From contig NZ_FXAO01000004.1 in NCBI RefSeq assembly GCF_900177645.1, forward strand, positions 92,177 to 156,176: 64,000 nucleotides of DNA, in the 5' to 3' direction. Origin of the DNA: Arenibacter troitsensis. Lineage in GTDB: Bacteria; Bacteroidota; Bacteroidia; Flavobacteriales; Flavobacteriaceae. The position numbers and the translations under genes were made by a program. The notes beneath the pieces were generated by a model. That model searched no databases. It saw nothing but the letters and a program-made list of their open reading frames with translations, and was not told where the DNA came from. This document shows positions 37,158 to 46,782 of this stretch, in pieces (positions within the stretch are counted from its first letter, which is position 1; every line of letters starts with the position of its first letter).

Positions 37158-38726
37158 TTAATACCCTGGATTCTGTACCAAATTAGGATTGGAAAGCAAG
37201 GCGGTTTCCGGAATCGGGAATAGATTTTTATTGGGGTCACCACTTACCTCCTTTAGTCCCCAAGGGGCAGTAAACTTGTCAAAGCGAACCAAATCGTTCC
37301 TTCTCCAAAATTCAATATATAGCTCTCTGCCGCGTTCTGCCAATAATACATCTTCTGTAACATTGGGCAAATCCGGGGTATTGGTCCTAGCCTGACGCAA
37401 TTCGTTAACCAAAGCCGTTGGGTCACCCCCCATGCGCATCATTGCTTCTGCCTTCATAAGATGGGCGTCCGAATATCTAAAAAGAATTTGATGTCTCCTA
37501 AAAGAGTTGACCCCTGAACCGTCATTGCTAACATCATACGGGTGGTACTTAAGAATTCTGATACCATCAGCTTCTCCATTACCTACCAAGGAGGTCAGTT
37601 CCTTTTTCAATATAAGATCGCCTCCCTGTCTATTTTTCAGTTTGGTGCCATCTTCATTATATTGTTGATTGATTAAGAAGCCATATCCAAGCCCCAAATT
37701 AATGTTATTGGCATTGCTGGCATCGGGCACCCAACCTCTTCTTTCTTCCTGACCATCACCTACATAGTTGGAATTGGGATCACCTTCAAAGGAATCATAA
37801 AATTCGGCCAAGGTAGAAAATCCGTTCCAGCCACCCCCAGTATTATCTGGAGAGTTCATATTGTAATGCAAACTGTTCCATATCCTGGCCCCAATATCAC
37901 TCCTTAAGTAGAATATAGTTTCATTGTCATCCGAAGATTCGAATATTTGAAAATACCCTGTTTCTATGGCAAAACCCAGAGCCGCAATATCATCAACGGC
38001 ATCTATCACCTTTTGCATATTGGCATTATCAACGGCGCCGCCGTTGTAAATATGGGAATTAAGATACATTTTGGCCAACAGGAAGTTTGCCGCCGCCTTT
38101 GTGGCCGTACCTGTATTGGCCGTTCCCGGACTACCGTCTGGCAATCCTGGTAATGCTGCCAATAAATCTGCTTCCACAAAATCAAAAGCCTCACTTCTGG
38201 TCAATACCTTAGGATTAATTTCTGGACCTTCATCCACTTCCCTAAAGGGAACAGATCCAAAAAAGTCCATCAGAAAGAACATATTGAATGCCCTTAGATA
38301 TTTGGCTTCCGCGGATACTGCGGCATCCGGATTACTTTCTATGATCTCCGTAGCCCTAAACACATTCTGGTTTAAATTGTTCCAGGCATTTTTGATAAAC
38401 AAATGCGCAGGCGTCCAAGTATGGGTATGCAGCTGTCTCCAAATTCCATTATCGCCCCAGTCCGTTCCCCGAGTAGGAATCAAGAGCTCGTCGGTCGTTA
38501 CTTCGGACATGGCGTACATAGTTTCCTGGGTCTGAAAATCACTTCCCACCTTATTATAAAGGTCACTCAAGGAAGAGGCCGGATTGGCCACCGGCGTAAA
38601 GCCTCCACCGGCTGCCTTACTTATGATCGAATCCGATTCTTCTATCTCCAAATTGGTACAGCCAACTAGGCCTACCAATATAAATATGGAGCCGAAGACG
38701 GGTTTCATATATTTTTGTATGTTCAT
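37158..38726 (-). CDS. SusD/RagB-family nutrient-binding outer-membrane lipoprotein
   Basis: Surface glycan-binding partner of the SusC transporter upstream. The 522-residue protein has lipobox LVGC (Cys about 23; an alternative start at 38708 is possible). It has the SusD signature EAKYLRAFNMFFLMDFFGSV near residue 132, TPR-like helices, and the C-terminal region ending LLSNPNLVQNPGY. No SusE or SusF homologue follows; a terminator follows instead. The ligand is probably an alpha-glucan or oligosaccharide, judged from neighbours. Confidence 0.94.
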   Translation of the reverse strand: MNIQKYMKPVFGSIFILVGLVGCTNLEIEESDSIISKAAGGGFTPVANPASSLSDLYNKVGSDFQTQETMYAMSEVTTDELLIPTRGTDWGDNGIWRQLHTHTWTPAHLFIKNAWNNLNQNVFRATEIIESNPDAAVSAEAKYLRAFNMFFLMDFFGSVPFREVDEGPEINPKVLTRSEAFDFVEADLLAALPGLPDGSPGTANTGTATKAAANFLLAKMYLNSHIYNGGAVDNANMQKVIDAVDDIAALGFAIETGYFQIFESSDDNETIFYLRSDIGARIWNSLHYNMNSPDNTGGGWNGFSTLAEFYDSFEGDPNSNYVGDGQEERRGWVPDASNANNINLGLGYGFLINQQYNEDGTKLKNRQGGDLILKKELTSLVGNGEADGIRILKYHPYDVSNDGSGVNSFRRHQILFRYSDAHLMKAEAMMRMGGDPTALVNELRQARTNTPDLPNVTEDVLLAERGRELYIEFWRRNDLVRFDKFTAPWGLKEVSGDPNKNLFPIPETALLSNPNLVQNPGY

Positions 38727-38736
38727 AATGCTATGA

Positions 38737-41700
38737 TTAAAAAGTTACGTTAAATCCTAATGTGTATGTTCTTGGTCTTGGGAAGGCGCTATAGTCGATA
38801 CCCGCTATAGGCAGACCATTTAATAGGGCTGCACTGGCCGGCGCCACGCTAACCTCAGGATCAAGACCGGAATAATCCGTAATTACAAAGAGGTTCTGAC
38901 CGGTAAGACTAAGCCTCATAGACTTGAACAAGCCTTCCTTTAAGGGAACGTCATACGAAATGGAAGCTGTTTGCAACCTTACAAAATCTCCCTTCTCCAA
39001 GAACCTGGTAGAAACCGAAGCTTCTGCGAACCTACCTTCCTGACCTGCCAATTCAACCACGTTCTGAGTTACGTTATTACCACTACCAATGGCACCTCCT
39101 GTAAAAAAGGCGTTGGCGGTATTGTTGTAGATATAGTTGCCAAATTGACCATTAAAATACATGGAAGCAGACCAGTTTTTATAGCTGGCAGAAGTAGAGA
39201 ATCCGCCTGTAAAATCCGGCAAGGCACTTTTACCAACAAATTGTTGGTTATCCACACCACCTTCATGTACTGGGTTTCCATTGGCGTCAAAACCTGTGAA
39301 CTCCCTTAAATAAAAGGAATACAATGGTTGTCCAGTGGCCAAACGTTGGGCAAAAGCGTTGGACAGACCGGCACCGCGAATGGTTCCGGCTGCAATCTCC
39401 CCATCAAAATCGGTGATTTCATTTTTATTATAGGCAACATTAAAACCAGCAGTCCAATCAAAATCCTCCCCTTGCAGAATATCATAATTTAAGGAAAATT
39501 CAGCTCCCTGATTCAGCACAACGGCATCCAAATTTTGGAAAAAAGTGGGCTGTGGGGAAGGCTGTGCCGCTTCTATATTAAGGAGTAAGTCCCTGGTTTC
39601 CTTGCGGTATACATCTACCGATCCGCTAAAGCGATCATTGGCAAACCCAAAATCCAGACCCACATTGTATTGGGTAGTTTCCTCCCATTTTAAATCGGGG
39701 TTGGCAAACTCGACGGTTGAAATACCTGGAACACTAACAGCCCCGCCATCACCAATATTTGGATCTCCATTAATTGCTGTAGAATATCGTTCCCTCCTTA
39801 CAAACCTACCATATCCCAAACCATCTTGGTTACCTGTAATACCGTAGCTCAATCTAAGTTTTAAAGTAGACATGGCATCGCCCATAAATTCTTCTTCATT
39901 GATCTTCCAGGCAAAAGCAGCGGAAGGGAAAATACCATATCTATTATTTTCACCAAAACGTGAAGAACCATCGGCCCTAACCGTTGCTGTAAACAAATAC
40001 TTACTGGCTATGCTGTAATTGGCCCTGGCAAAAAAGGATTGTAACTCGTCCGTATTGTCGAAGGTGTTGGCAAAAATGGATTTCACAGGAATACTCACCT
40101 CTCCTAACCTGTCTGTTTGCGGTGTTGGAAAAAGTCTATTTACAAAAAGATCGGCATCACCTCCGGAAGCATAACCGTATTGCTGATAAGAACCTGAAAT
40201 CATGGATTCCACCATATCTGCCGCATCGGTTAAATTCCTGGCCATGGAGTTTAAATTGGTTGTGGAATAGCCCCAACCTTCAACATTTCTTCCTTCAGTA
40301 TTAAAATCCTGGTAGGAGAAGCCCCCTAGTACATCCAATACCGAATTATCAAACTCCTTTTTGTAGGATAGCGTTAATTCCAACAATCTATTTTCCAAGT
40401 TAAGGTCATTTATTGTACCTCTACCATTACCACCGGCACCACGGCCTACATTAAAGGATTTACTTCCCAATTCCGCTTCACGGGTAGAATTGGATTTGTC
40501 ATAACCTAAAGTAGCCTTGGCCGTTAAGTTTTCCACTATATCGTACGAAGCAGAAAAATTGATCAGAAAACGGTCTGTATACGTCAAACTCTGCCAATTC
40601 TCCAACAAATTCAATGGGTTTATCCTATCCCCTGGATTGAAAGAGTTGTTGGCAGGCCAAGTGGGATTGGCCGAATAAGCCGCACCTAACATATCCCCAG
40701 TAGATCCGGCACTACCACTTAAGGGCGGTGCCTCGTCATTAACACGGGAAATTGTACTTTGTAAATCCAACCTTAGCTTATCCTCAAATAGCCTTTGGGA
40801 AAGATTAACTCTTCCCGTAACCCTCTCCTGTGAGGATTTTGGCACTATTCCGAATTGTTTACCATAATTAAATGTTGCCCTTACGTTACCCGATCCATAA
40901 TTTTGGGAGTAGGCAAAATTGTTATTGGTGGAAGATGAATTTCTAGTAACCAAAGATTGCCAGTCCGTATCATTGCCCAAATCCGTAGCCGTTCCGCCAA
41001 AGGCAGCAACAGCTGACAGGAATTCGCTCCTGTTCAATAAATCGAAATCATTGGCAGGTGATGAAAAACTTAGATCGGAAGAGAACTCCCAAGTACCTCC
41101 CTGGGCGCCACCTTTACCACTCTTGGTGGTAATAATAACCACCCCATTGGCACCTCTTGAACCGTAAATGGCCGTTGAGGACGCATCCTTTAAGATACTC
41201 ATGCTCTCAATATCATTTGGGTTCAAAAAGCTAAGTGGGTTTCTAGCAGAACTAGACCCTACCCCTATGTCCGTACCTTCTGAGGAACTACCTCCAGAAG
41301 GTAGAGGAACACCATCTACCACAAATAAGGGATCATTATTGGATCTAACCGAAGAGGTACCCCTAATCCTGATGGCAACACCTGAGCCAGGTTCACCACT
41401 TCCTTGGGAAATCTGCACCCCAGCGGTTTTACCCTGAATTAATTGTTCGGGAGATGAAATAACCCCTCCGTTAAAATCCTCGGAAGTTACTGCGGAAACC
41501 GCACCGGTAGCATCCTTAACAGTAGTAGTACCATAACCAATGATAACTACCTCTGCCAATGCCTGTGCATCTTCTTCCATCATTATATTAATGGTGGTCT
41601 GGTTTCCTACCACCACCTCCTGTGTTTTGTAACCGATATAGCTAAAAACAAGAGTGGAATTTGCATCCACATCACTAATGATAAAATTTCCATCAAAATC

Positions 41701-41859
41701 TGTTTGTGCGCCATTGGTAGTTCCCTTTACCACGACACTGGCTCCCGGTAAGGGACCACTGGCATCAGATACCGTACCTGATACTTCTTGAGCCGATGCC
41801 ATTCCAAAACACAAAAATGTTCCAAATAGCAAAATGCTTTTTAGTAATTTAAGCTTCAT
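38737..41859 (-). CDS. SusC/RagA-family TonB-dependent transporter
   Basis: A 1040-residue outer-membrane transporter, 10 bases upstream of susD. It has a signal peptide (cut near MASAQ) and a carboxypeptidase-like domain about 24-110 (VSGTVSDASGPLPGASVVVK). It also has the TonB box/plug region (VVIIGYGTTTVKDATGAVSA, NPLFVVDGVPLP, GSRGANGVVIITTKSG) and a 22-strand barrel ending RTYTLGFNVTF. Energy comes from TonB. Expression is probably controlled by the divergent LacI-family protein through the palindrome at 42021-42030. Confidence 0.96.
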   Translation of the reverse strand: MKLKLLKSILLFGTFLCFGMASAQEVSGTVSDASGPLPGASVVVKGTTNGAQTDFDGNFIISDVDANSTLVFSYIGYKTQEVVVGNQTTINIMMEEDAQALAEVVIIGYGTTTVKDATGAVSAVTSEDFNGGVISSPEQLIQGKTAGVQISQGSGEPGSGVAIRIRGTSSVRSNNDPLFVVDGVPLPSGGSSSEGTDIGVGSSSARNPLSFLNPNDIESMSILKDASSTAIYGSRGANGVVIITTKSGKGGAQGGTWEFSSDLSFSSPANDFDLLNRSEFLSAVAAFGGTATDLGNDTDWQSLVTRNSSSTNNNFAYSQNYGSGNVRATFNYGKQFGIVPKSSQERVTGRVNLSQRLFEDKLRLDLQSTISRVNDEAPPLSGSAGSTGDMLGAAYSANPTWPANNSFNPGDRINPLNLLENWQSLTYTDRFLINFSASYDIVENLTAKATLGYDKSNSTREAELGSKSFNVGRGAGGNGRGTINDLNLENRLLELTLSYKKEFDNSVLDVLGGFSYQDFNTEGRNVEGWGYSTTNLNSMARNLTDAADMVESMISGSYQQYGYASGGDADLFVNRLFPTPQTDRLGEVSIPVKSIFANTFDNTDELQSFFARANYSIASKYLFTATVRADGSSRFGENNRYGIFPSAAFAWKINEEEFMGDAMSTLKLRLSYGITGNQDGLGYGRFVRRERYSTAINGDPNIGDGGAVSVPGISTVEFANPDLKWEETTQYNVGLDFGFANDRFSGSVDVYRKETRDLLLNIEAAQPSPQPTFFQNLDAVVLNQGAEFSLNYDILQGEDFDWTAGFNVAYNKNEITDFDGEIAAGTIRGAGLSNAFAQRLATGQPLYSFYLREFTGFDANGNPVHEGGVDNQQFVGKSALPDFTGGFSTSASYKNWSASMYFNGQFGNYIYNNTANAFFTGGAIGSGNNVTQNVVELAGQEGRFAEASVSTRFLEKGDFVRLQTASISYDVPLKEGLFKSMRLSLTGQNLFVITDYSGLDPEVSVAPASAALLNGLPIAGIDYSAFPRPRTYTLGFNVTF

Positions 41860-41864
41860 ACATT

Positions 41865-41910
41865 GTTAGTTTTAATTGAGTTAATTAATAGTTAGCTTTA
41901 ATTGAGTTAA
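41865..41910 (+). repeat. Two 20-bp direct repeats in the susC leader
   Basis: 41865-41884 and 41891-41910 are identical but for one base (GTTAG then T or C, then TTTAATTGAGTTAA). Spacing is 26 bases, so the copies are separated by six bases. They lie immediately upstream of the susC start codon. Confidence 0.85.
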
Positions 41911-41955
41911 GTAATCATTGATTTTAATATTTCATAATTTTTACTGTATAATTAT

Positions 41956-41963
41956 CAAAGATA
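41956..41963 (-). promoter_or_regulatory. Candidate -7 box for susC
   Basis: TATCTTTG on the minus strand matches TAnnTTTG, 97-104 bases before the susC start. No clear TTTG is found at the matching upstream distance, so only the -7 half supports it. Confidence 0.45.
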
Positions 41964-42020
41964 AATAATATTATATCCATTTATTAACATATTTCTATTT
42001 TTAACGCCAAAAAAACAACT

Positions 42021-42030
42021 AAAACGTTTT
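42021..42030. promoter_or_regulatory. Candidate LacI-family operator
   Basis: AAAACGTTTT is a perfect palindrome with a central CG, the form bound by many LacI-family proteins. It is located between susC and the lacI gene, 288 bases before the latter. A single occurrence was noticed in this region. Confidence 0.55.
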
Positions 42031-42317
42031 CGTAAATTATGGATCCTCAGTGACCGTATACAAAGCGTCAACCAACTTTTCACATCTTTTGTGCGACGTG
42101 CAAAAGGCTAAATATTGTACGAATATACATCATTTTTTACATCAATGGTATTTTGACCAAAATATGTACTATTTAAACTATTCTGCAAAATAGATTTCAC
42201 TCCTTATCCGAATATGCTATTTTTACAGCGTAAAATTTAATGTGCCAATTTGTGCCTAAGCATTGTGAATGCTTTTATATTTTTTTAGTAGTATATTCAC
42301 TTGAAAAAAATTAACCT

Positions 42318-43337
42318 TTGAAAAGAAAAATCACCCTCAAACATATTGCTAGGGAATTAGGGGTTTCCATTTCTACAGTTTCCAAAGCATTAAAAAATAG
42401 TGAGGAAATTGGATCGGACACTAAAGAGAAGGTCCAAGCTTTTGCCAAACTTTACAATTACAAGCCCAATAACATTGCAATCAGTCTAAAAAACAAGCGA
42501 ACCAAAAATATTGGTGTCATCATCCCCGATATTGTACATCACTTTTTTACCACTGTTTTCAGGGGAATTGAAAAATACGCCAATGCCAAAGGCTACAATG
42601 TAATCGTTTGTGTCTCCGATGAATCTTTCGACAAAGAGGTCATTAATATGGAATTATTAGCCAATGGTAGTATAGACGGGTTTATAATGGCACTTTCCTC
42701 TGGAACACAATTAAAAAACGATTACAACCATTTAAAGGAAGTTACCGAACAGGGCATCCCCTTGGTATTATTTGATCGTGTAGCGGAAGATATAAAATGC
42801 GACAAGGTAATTATCAACGATAAAAAGGGTGCTTATAACGCGGTAAACAAATTCATAAAGGACGGCAGGAAAAAAATAGCCTTAATTACTTCAGAGGACT
42901 ATATTAGTGTAAGTAGGGAAAGAGCTGCAGGTTACAAGGAGGCCTTACTGGACAATGGTATAGCCTATGATGAAGATCTTGTATTAAAATTTCCTTCCAT
43001 GGAAATCAATGAAAAATTGATTGAAGATTTTTTTGAAAGGGAAACCGTAGACGCGGTGTTGAGCGTTAATGAAATATTTGCCATTCACAGTATGCGCTAC
43101 GTACAAAGTAAAGGTCTAAAAATCCCTAAGGATATTTCCTTTATTGGGTTTACAGATGGGCTACTGTCCAAATACGCCTCCCCGGGGTTAACCGCTATTG
43201 CCCAGCACGGCGAAGAAATGGGAGAAATAGCGGCAGAAATACTTATAGACAAGATAGAAAATGATATGGAGGAAGAAACTTATGTTACTAGGGTATTGGA
43301 ACCTACCCTTATAGAACGCGGATCGACCGTTAATTAA
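42318..43337 (+). CDS. LacI-family transcriptional regulator
   Basis: A 339-residue regulator. The DNA-binding helix-turn-helix is at the N terminus (TLKHIARELGVSISTVSKAL). It is followed by the hinge (NYKPNNIAISLKNKRTKNIG) and a periplasmic-binding-protein-like effector domain (IIPDIVHHFFTTVFRGIEKY to LEPTLIERGS). The start is TTG at 42318: a stop lies two codons upstream in frame, so no ATG is available. Its effector may be maltose or a breakdown product; it faces susC and leads the pgmB-GH65-GH13 genes. Confidence 0.95.
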   Translation: MKRKITLKHIARELGVSISTVSKALKNSEEIGSDTKEKVQAFAKLYNYKPNNIAISLKNKRTKNIGVIIPDIVHHFFTTVFRGIEKYANAKGYNVIVCVSDESFDKEVINMELLANGSIDGFIMALSSGTQLKNDYNHLKEVTEQGIPLVLFDRVAEDIKCDKVIINDKKGAYNAVNKFIKDGRKKIALITSEDYISVSRERAAGYKEALLDNGIAYDEDLVLKFPSMEINEKLIEDFFERETVDAVLSVNEIFAIHSMRYVQSKGLKIPKDISFIGFTDGLLSKYASPGLTAIAQHGEEMGEIAAEILIDKIENDMEEETYVTRVLEPTLIERGSTVN

Positions 43338-43502
43338 GCACCATACTACAAAGTTATGCGACCTAAATAATCCAATTACCCATAAAAAGCTAACAATATG
43401 CCCCCCTTAGCCCCAACTGATTGCGTACAAAAGTGGTTATTTCCCCATTAACAATCACCTCTTTATACCGTTGTACCAAATTTTTATTAATATCTTAAAC
43501 CA

Positions 43503-44165
43503 ATGAATAGAACTGGATTTATATTTGATCTGGATGGTGTTATTGTGGATACCGCCAAATATCACTATCTGGCCTGGCGAAAATTGGCCAATGAGTTGGG
43601 ATTTGAATTTACCCAAGAGCAAAATGAACTATTTAAAGGGGTAAGTCGCAAAAGATGCCTGGAAATCCTCTTGGAAATTGGGAACATTAAGGCATCGCAA
43701 GAACAGTTCAACAGATGGTTGGTGGAGAAGAACGAGGATTATTTGTCGCTTATAGAAGAAATGGATGAATCGGAAATTTTACCAGACGTACTAAAAGTGC
43801 TGCAGTTGCTTAAAAAGCACAACACGCCTATAGCCTTGGGGTCCGCCAGCAAAAATGCCCGTCCAATTTTGGAAAAAGTAAACTTATTGGATTATTTTGA
43901 TGTCATTGTGGACGGAACCCACGTAGCCAAGGCCAAACCAGACCCTGAAGTTTTTTTGATAGCCGCAAAACAATTGGGGGTTCCTCCAAAGGATTGTGTT
44001 GTCTTTGAGGATGCAGTGGCCGGAATTAAGGCCGCCAACAATGCGGGCATGTTGAGTATAGGTATTGGGAACGATAAAGTACTTTCGGAGGCAAAATATG
44101 TGTTTGCAAATTTCACTGAAATCGATCATAAATTCCTTAACAAATTAATAGCTTTAACTCCGTGA
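43503..44165 (+). CDS. pgmB: Beta-phosphoglucomutase
   Basis: Converts beta-glucose-1-phosphate to glucose-6-phosphate, following the inverting GH65 phosphorylase. A 220-residue HAD-family enzyme: FDLDGVIVDTAKYH carries the nucleophile Asp and the acid/base Asp. LGSASKNARPILEKV is the Thr/Ser motif, AKPDPEVF the Lys motif, and VVFEDAVAGIKAAN the acidic motif. Cap-domain residues KGVSRKRCLEIL fit PgmB. The gene sits 165 bases after lacI. Confidence 0.93.
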   Translation: MNRTGFIFDLDGVIVDTAKYHYLAWRKLANELGFEFTQEQNELFKGVSRKRCLEILLEIGNIKASQEQFNRWLVEKNEDYLSLIEEMDESEILPDVLKVLQLLKKHNTPIALGSASKNARPILEKVNLLDYFDVIVDGTHVAKAKPDPEVFLIAAKQLGVPPKDCVVFEDAVAGIKAANNAGMLSIGIGNDKVLSEAKYVFANFTEIDHKFLNKLIALTP

Positions 44166-44261
44166 CGAACATTCATTATAATTAATTAATTTGGTGTCTT
44201 TCAATTTGGAAACCATCATACATTATTAAACCCATTGCGTTAACCGTGAAACACCAACCCA

Positions 44262-46577
44262 ATGAATCAAGATTATATAAAGCCCGATAACTGGTCTATC
44301 ATAGAAGAAGGATTTGAAAAAGAAAGGGTAAAATCCTCGGAAAGTTTATTCAGTCTTGGAAACGGTGCCATGGGGCAACGTGCCAATTTTGAAGAAAAAT
44401 ATACCGGCGCCACTTTTCAAGGAAGTTATATAGGGGGAGTATATTACCCTGATAAAACAAAAGTAGGTTGGTGGAAAAACGGCTATCCGGAATACTTTGC
44501 CAAGGTATTGAACGCTCCCAATTGGATAGGGATCAATGTTCTTGTCAATGGAGAGACTTTAGATCTAAATACCTGTAAAAATGTAGCCGATTTCCGCAGG
44601 GAATTAAATATGCAGGAAGGATGGTACACCCGTAGTTTTAAGGCCACCCTGCCCAATGATACCCTTATAGAAGTAAAGATTACCCGCTTCCTTAGTTTGG
44701 ACCATGATGAAGCAGGTGCCATTAAATACCAAATTAAGGCCATAAATCAAGACAGCGTTTTGGCCTTTCATCCCTATCTTGATAGTGGAATCACCAATGA
44801 GGATACCAATTGGGACGACCAATTTTGGAACACCACAGGGGTTACAGCGGACGGTTCCCAAGCCTTTATTGAGGCCCATACCATGAAGACCAACTTCGCC
44901 ACCTGTACATTTATGGAATCCAGACTGTACCATAATAATGAAGTGGTATTGGAAAAACCGTTGGAGGCCCTTTCGGAAACCACCGCAGTACATCAGTATA
45001 AAAAAAACATTAAAAAAGGGGACACCCTTACACTTGTAAAATTTGGTGGATATACCGTTTCTACGAATCACAAACCCAAGGAACTTATATCAGCCGCCAA
45101 AAAAGTTTTACAAAAGGTTACTGAAATAGGATTTGAATCCCTTTTGGAGCTGCAAAAGAAATCATGGGCGAAAATCTGGGAAATGAGCGACATTACCATT
45201 GAGGGCGATGTAAAGGCTCAACAGGGAATTCGCTTCAATATTTTTCATTTAAACCAAACTTATTTGGGAAAGGATTCCAGGCTCAATATTGGTCCTAAGG
45301 GATTTACTGGGGAAAAATATGGCGGAAGCACGTATTGGGACACAGAGGCCTACTGTATTCCCTTTTACATGGCCACCAAAAATAAAAAAGTGGCAAGAAA
45401 CCTATTGACCTATAGGTACAACCATTTGGAAAAGGCCATAGAAAATGCAAAAAAATTAGGTTTTGTAAACGGTGCGGCCCTTTATCCAATGGTTACCATG
45501 AACGGGGAGGAATGCCATAACGAATGGGAAATAACCTTCGAGGAAATACATCGCAATGGCGCCATAGCCTTTGCCATTTACAATTATTACCGTTTTACAA
45601 GCGATTACACCTATATCCCTGAAATGGGGTTGGAGGTATTGATAGGGATTGCCCGCTTTTGGCATCAAAGAGCTACATTTTCTACCCAAAAGAACAAATA
45701 CGTAATTCTTGGGGTAACGGGTCCCAATGAATACGAAAACAATGTAAACAATAACTTCTACACCAATTATATTGCCAAATGGTGTATTAACTATACGCTG
45801 CAGGAACTACAAAAAGTTAAGGATGGCTACCCAGATGATTATCACAGAATTATAGGAGTAACCAAACTTTCAGAAAAAGAGACAGAGGCCTGGGCCAAGG
45901 TGGCCAAAAAAATGTACTTCCCCTTCGATGAAAAATTGGGCATTTATTTACAGCAAGATGGCTTCTTGGACAAGGAACTTATCCCTGTTAAGGAATTAAA
46001 CCAAAAAGAGCGGCCTATCAACCAAAAATGGAGTTGGGACAGAATATTAAGATCCCCTTACATTAAACAAGCAGATACCCTGCAGGGTTTTTATTTCTTT
46101 GAAGACCATTTTACTACGGAAGAACTGGAAAAGCATTTCGATTTTTACGAACCTTTTACCGTACACGAATCTTCATTATCCCCTTGTGTGCACAGTATTC
46201 AGGCTGCCAAGCTGAACAGAATGGACCAAGCATATGCCTTTTACCTCCGAACTTCGAGATTGGATTTGGACGATTATAACAAGGAAGTAAAGGAAGGACT
46301 GCATATTACCTCCATGGCCGGCACCTGGATGAGCATAGTGGAAGGTTTTGGCGGTATGCGAATATTGGACGACAAACTCTCCTTTAGCCCAAGAATACCC
46401 AAACAATGGAAATCATATTCCTTCAAGGTAAATTTCAGGAATAGAATCCTAAAGGTAAAGGTTACGGAAAACGAAACCACATTTGACCTGGAAGGTACAG
46501 ATGAGATGTCCATTAGGGTAAACGGTAAACGCGTGGTTTTAACTGCCGGACAAAAAACCTATTCCTTGGTCAACTAA
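44262..46577 (+). CDS. GH65 glycoside phosphorylase (maltose/kojibiose/trehalose-type)
   Basis: A 771-residue inverting phosphorylase. The GH65 central motif MNGEECHNEWEITFEEIHRN (about 411-430) carries the general-acid Glu, and RYNHLEKAIENAKKLGFVNG is typical. An N-terminal beta-sandwich precedes an (alpha/alpha)6 barrel and a C-terminal jelly roll. It would split a glucose disaccharide with phosphate to beta-glucose-1-phosphate plus glucose, the substrate for PgmB next door. Maltose is the simplest guess, but kojibiose, trehalose and nigerose enzymes share the fold, and sequence alone does not decide. Confidence 0.92.
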   Translation: MNQDYIKPDNWSIIEEGFEKERVKSSESLFSLGNGAMGQRANFEEKYTGATFQGSYIGGVYYPDKTKVGWWKNGYPEYFAKVLNAPNWIGINVLVNGETLDLNTCKNVADFRRELNMQEGWYTRSFKATLPNDTLIEVKITRFLSLDHDEAGAIKYQIKAINQDSVLAFHPYLDSGITNEDTNWDDQFWNTTGVTADGSQAFIEAHTMKTNFATCTFMESRLYHNNEVVLEKPLEALSETTAVHQYKKNIKKGDTLTLVKFGGYTVSTNHKPKELISAAKKVLQKVTEIGFESLLELQKKSWAKIWEMSDITIEGDVKAQQGIRFNIFHLNQTYLGKDSRLNIGPKGFTGEKYGGSTYWDTEAYCIPFYMATKNKKVARNLLTYRYNHLEKAIENAKKLGFVNGAALYPMVTMNGEECHNEWEITFEEIHRNGAIAFAIYNYYRFTSDYTYIPEMGLEVLIGIARFWHQRATFSTQKNKYVILGVTGPNEYENNVNNNFYTNYIAKWCINYTLQELQKVKDGYPDDYHRIIGVTKLSEKETEAWAKVAKKMYFPFDEKLGIYLQQDGFLDKELIPVKELNQKERPINQKWSWDRILRSPYIKQADTLQGFYFFEDHFTTEELEKHFDFYEPFTVHESSLSPCVHSIQAAKLNRMDQAYAFYLRTSRLDLDDYNKEVKEGLHITSMAGTWMSIVEGFGGMRILDDKLSFSPRIPKQWKSYSFKVNFRNRILKVKVTENETTFDLEGTDEMSIRVNGKRVVLTAGQKTYSLVN

Positions 46578-46782
46578 GTTCTAGGTACATGCAAATCAAC
46601 ACATTTAAAAAGTACATAATTGGGATTGTTTTTTGAAAAAATTTGAAATAATTAAGCCGAAAGTCCCTCCCAAAATAAATTTTTTGCAAAAATTGACCCT
46701 AATTCCAAAAACAAGTATCATTATTGCACTGAAAAGCTAATCGGCACATGTTAGGCTTTTTGTTTCGAAAAGAAAGCACCAA

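Larger units (their letters stand above)
41860..42317. other. Divergent regulatory region susC/lacI
   Basis: 458 bases, AT-rich, without any gene. It contains the direct repeats at 41865-41910, a TATCTTTG minus-strand box at 41956-41963, the AAAACGTTTT palindrome and an imperfect dyad at 42086-42106. It should hold the promoters of susCD and of the lacI operon. Confidence 0.6.

Noticed and set aside
46732..46760. Terminator or riboswitch before the GH13 gene
   Set aside because: The pairing AAAAGCTAA with TTAGGCTTTT has a bulge and a 10-base loop; too weak for a separate call.
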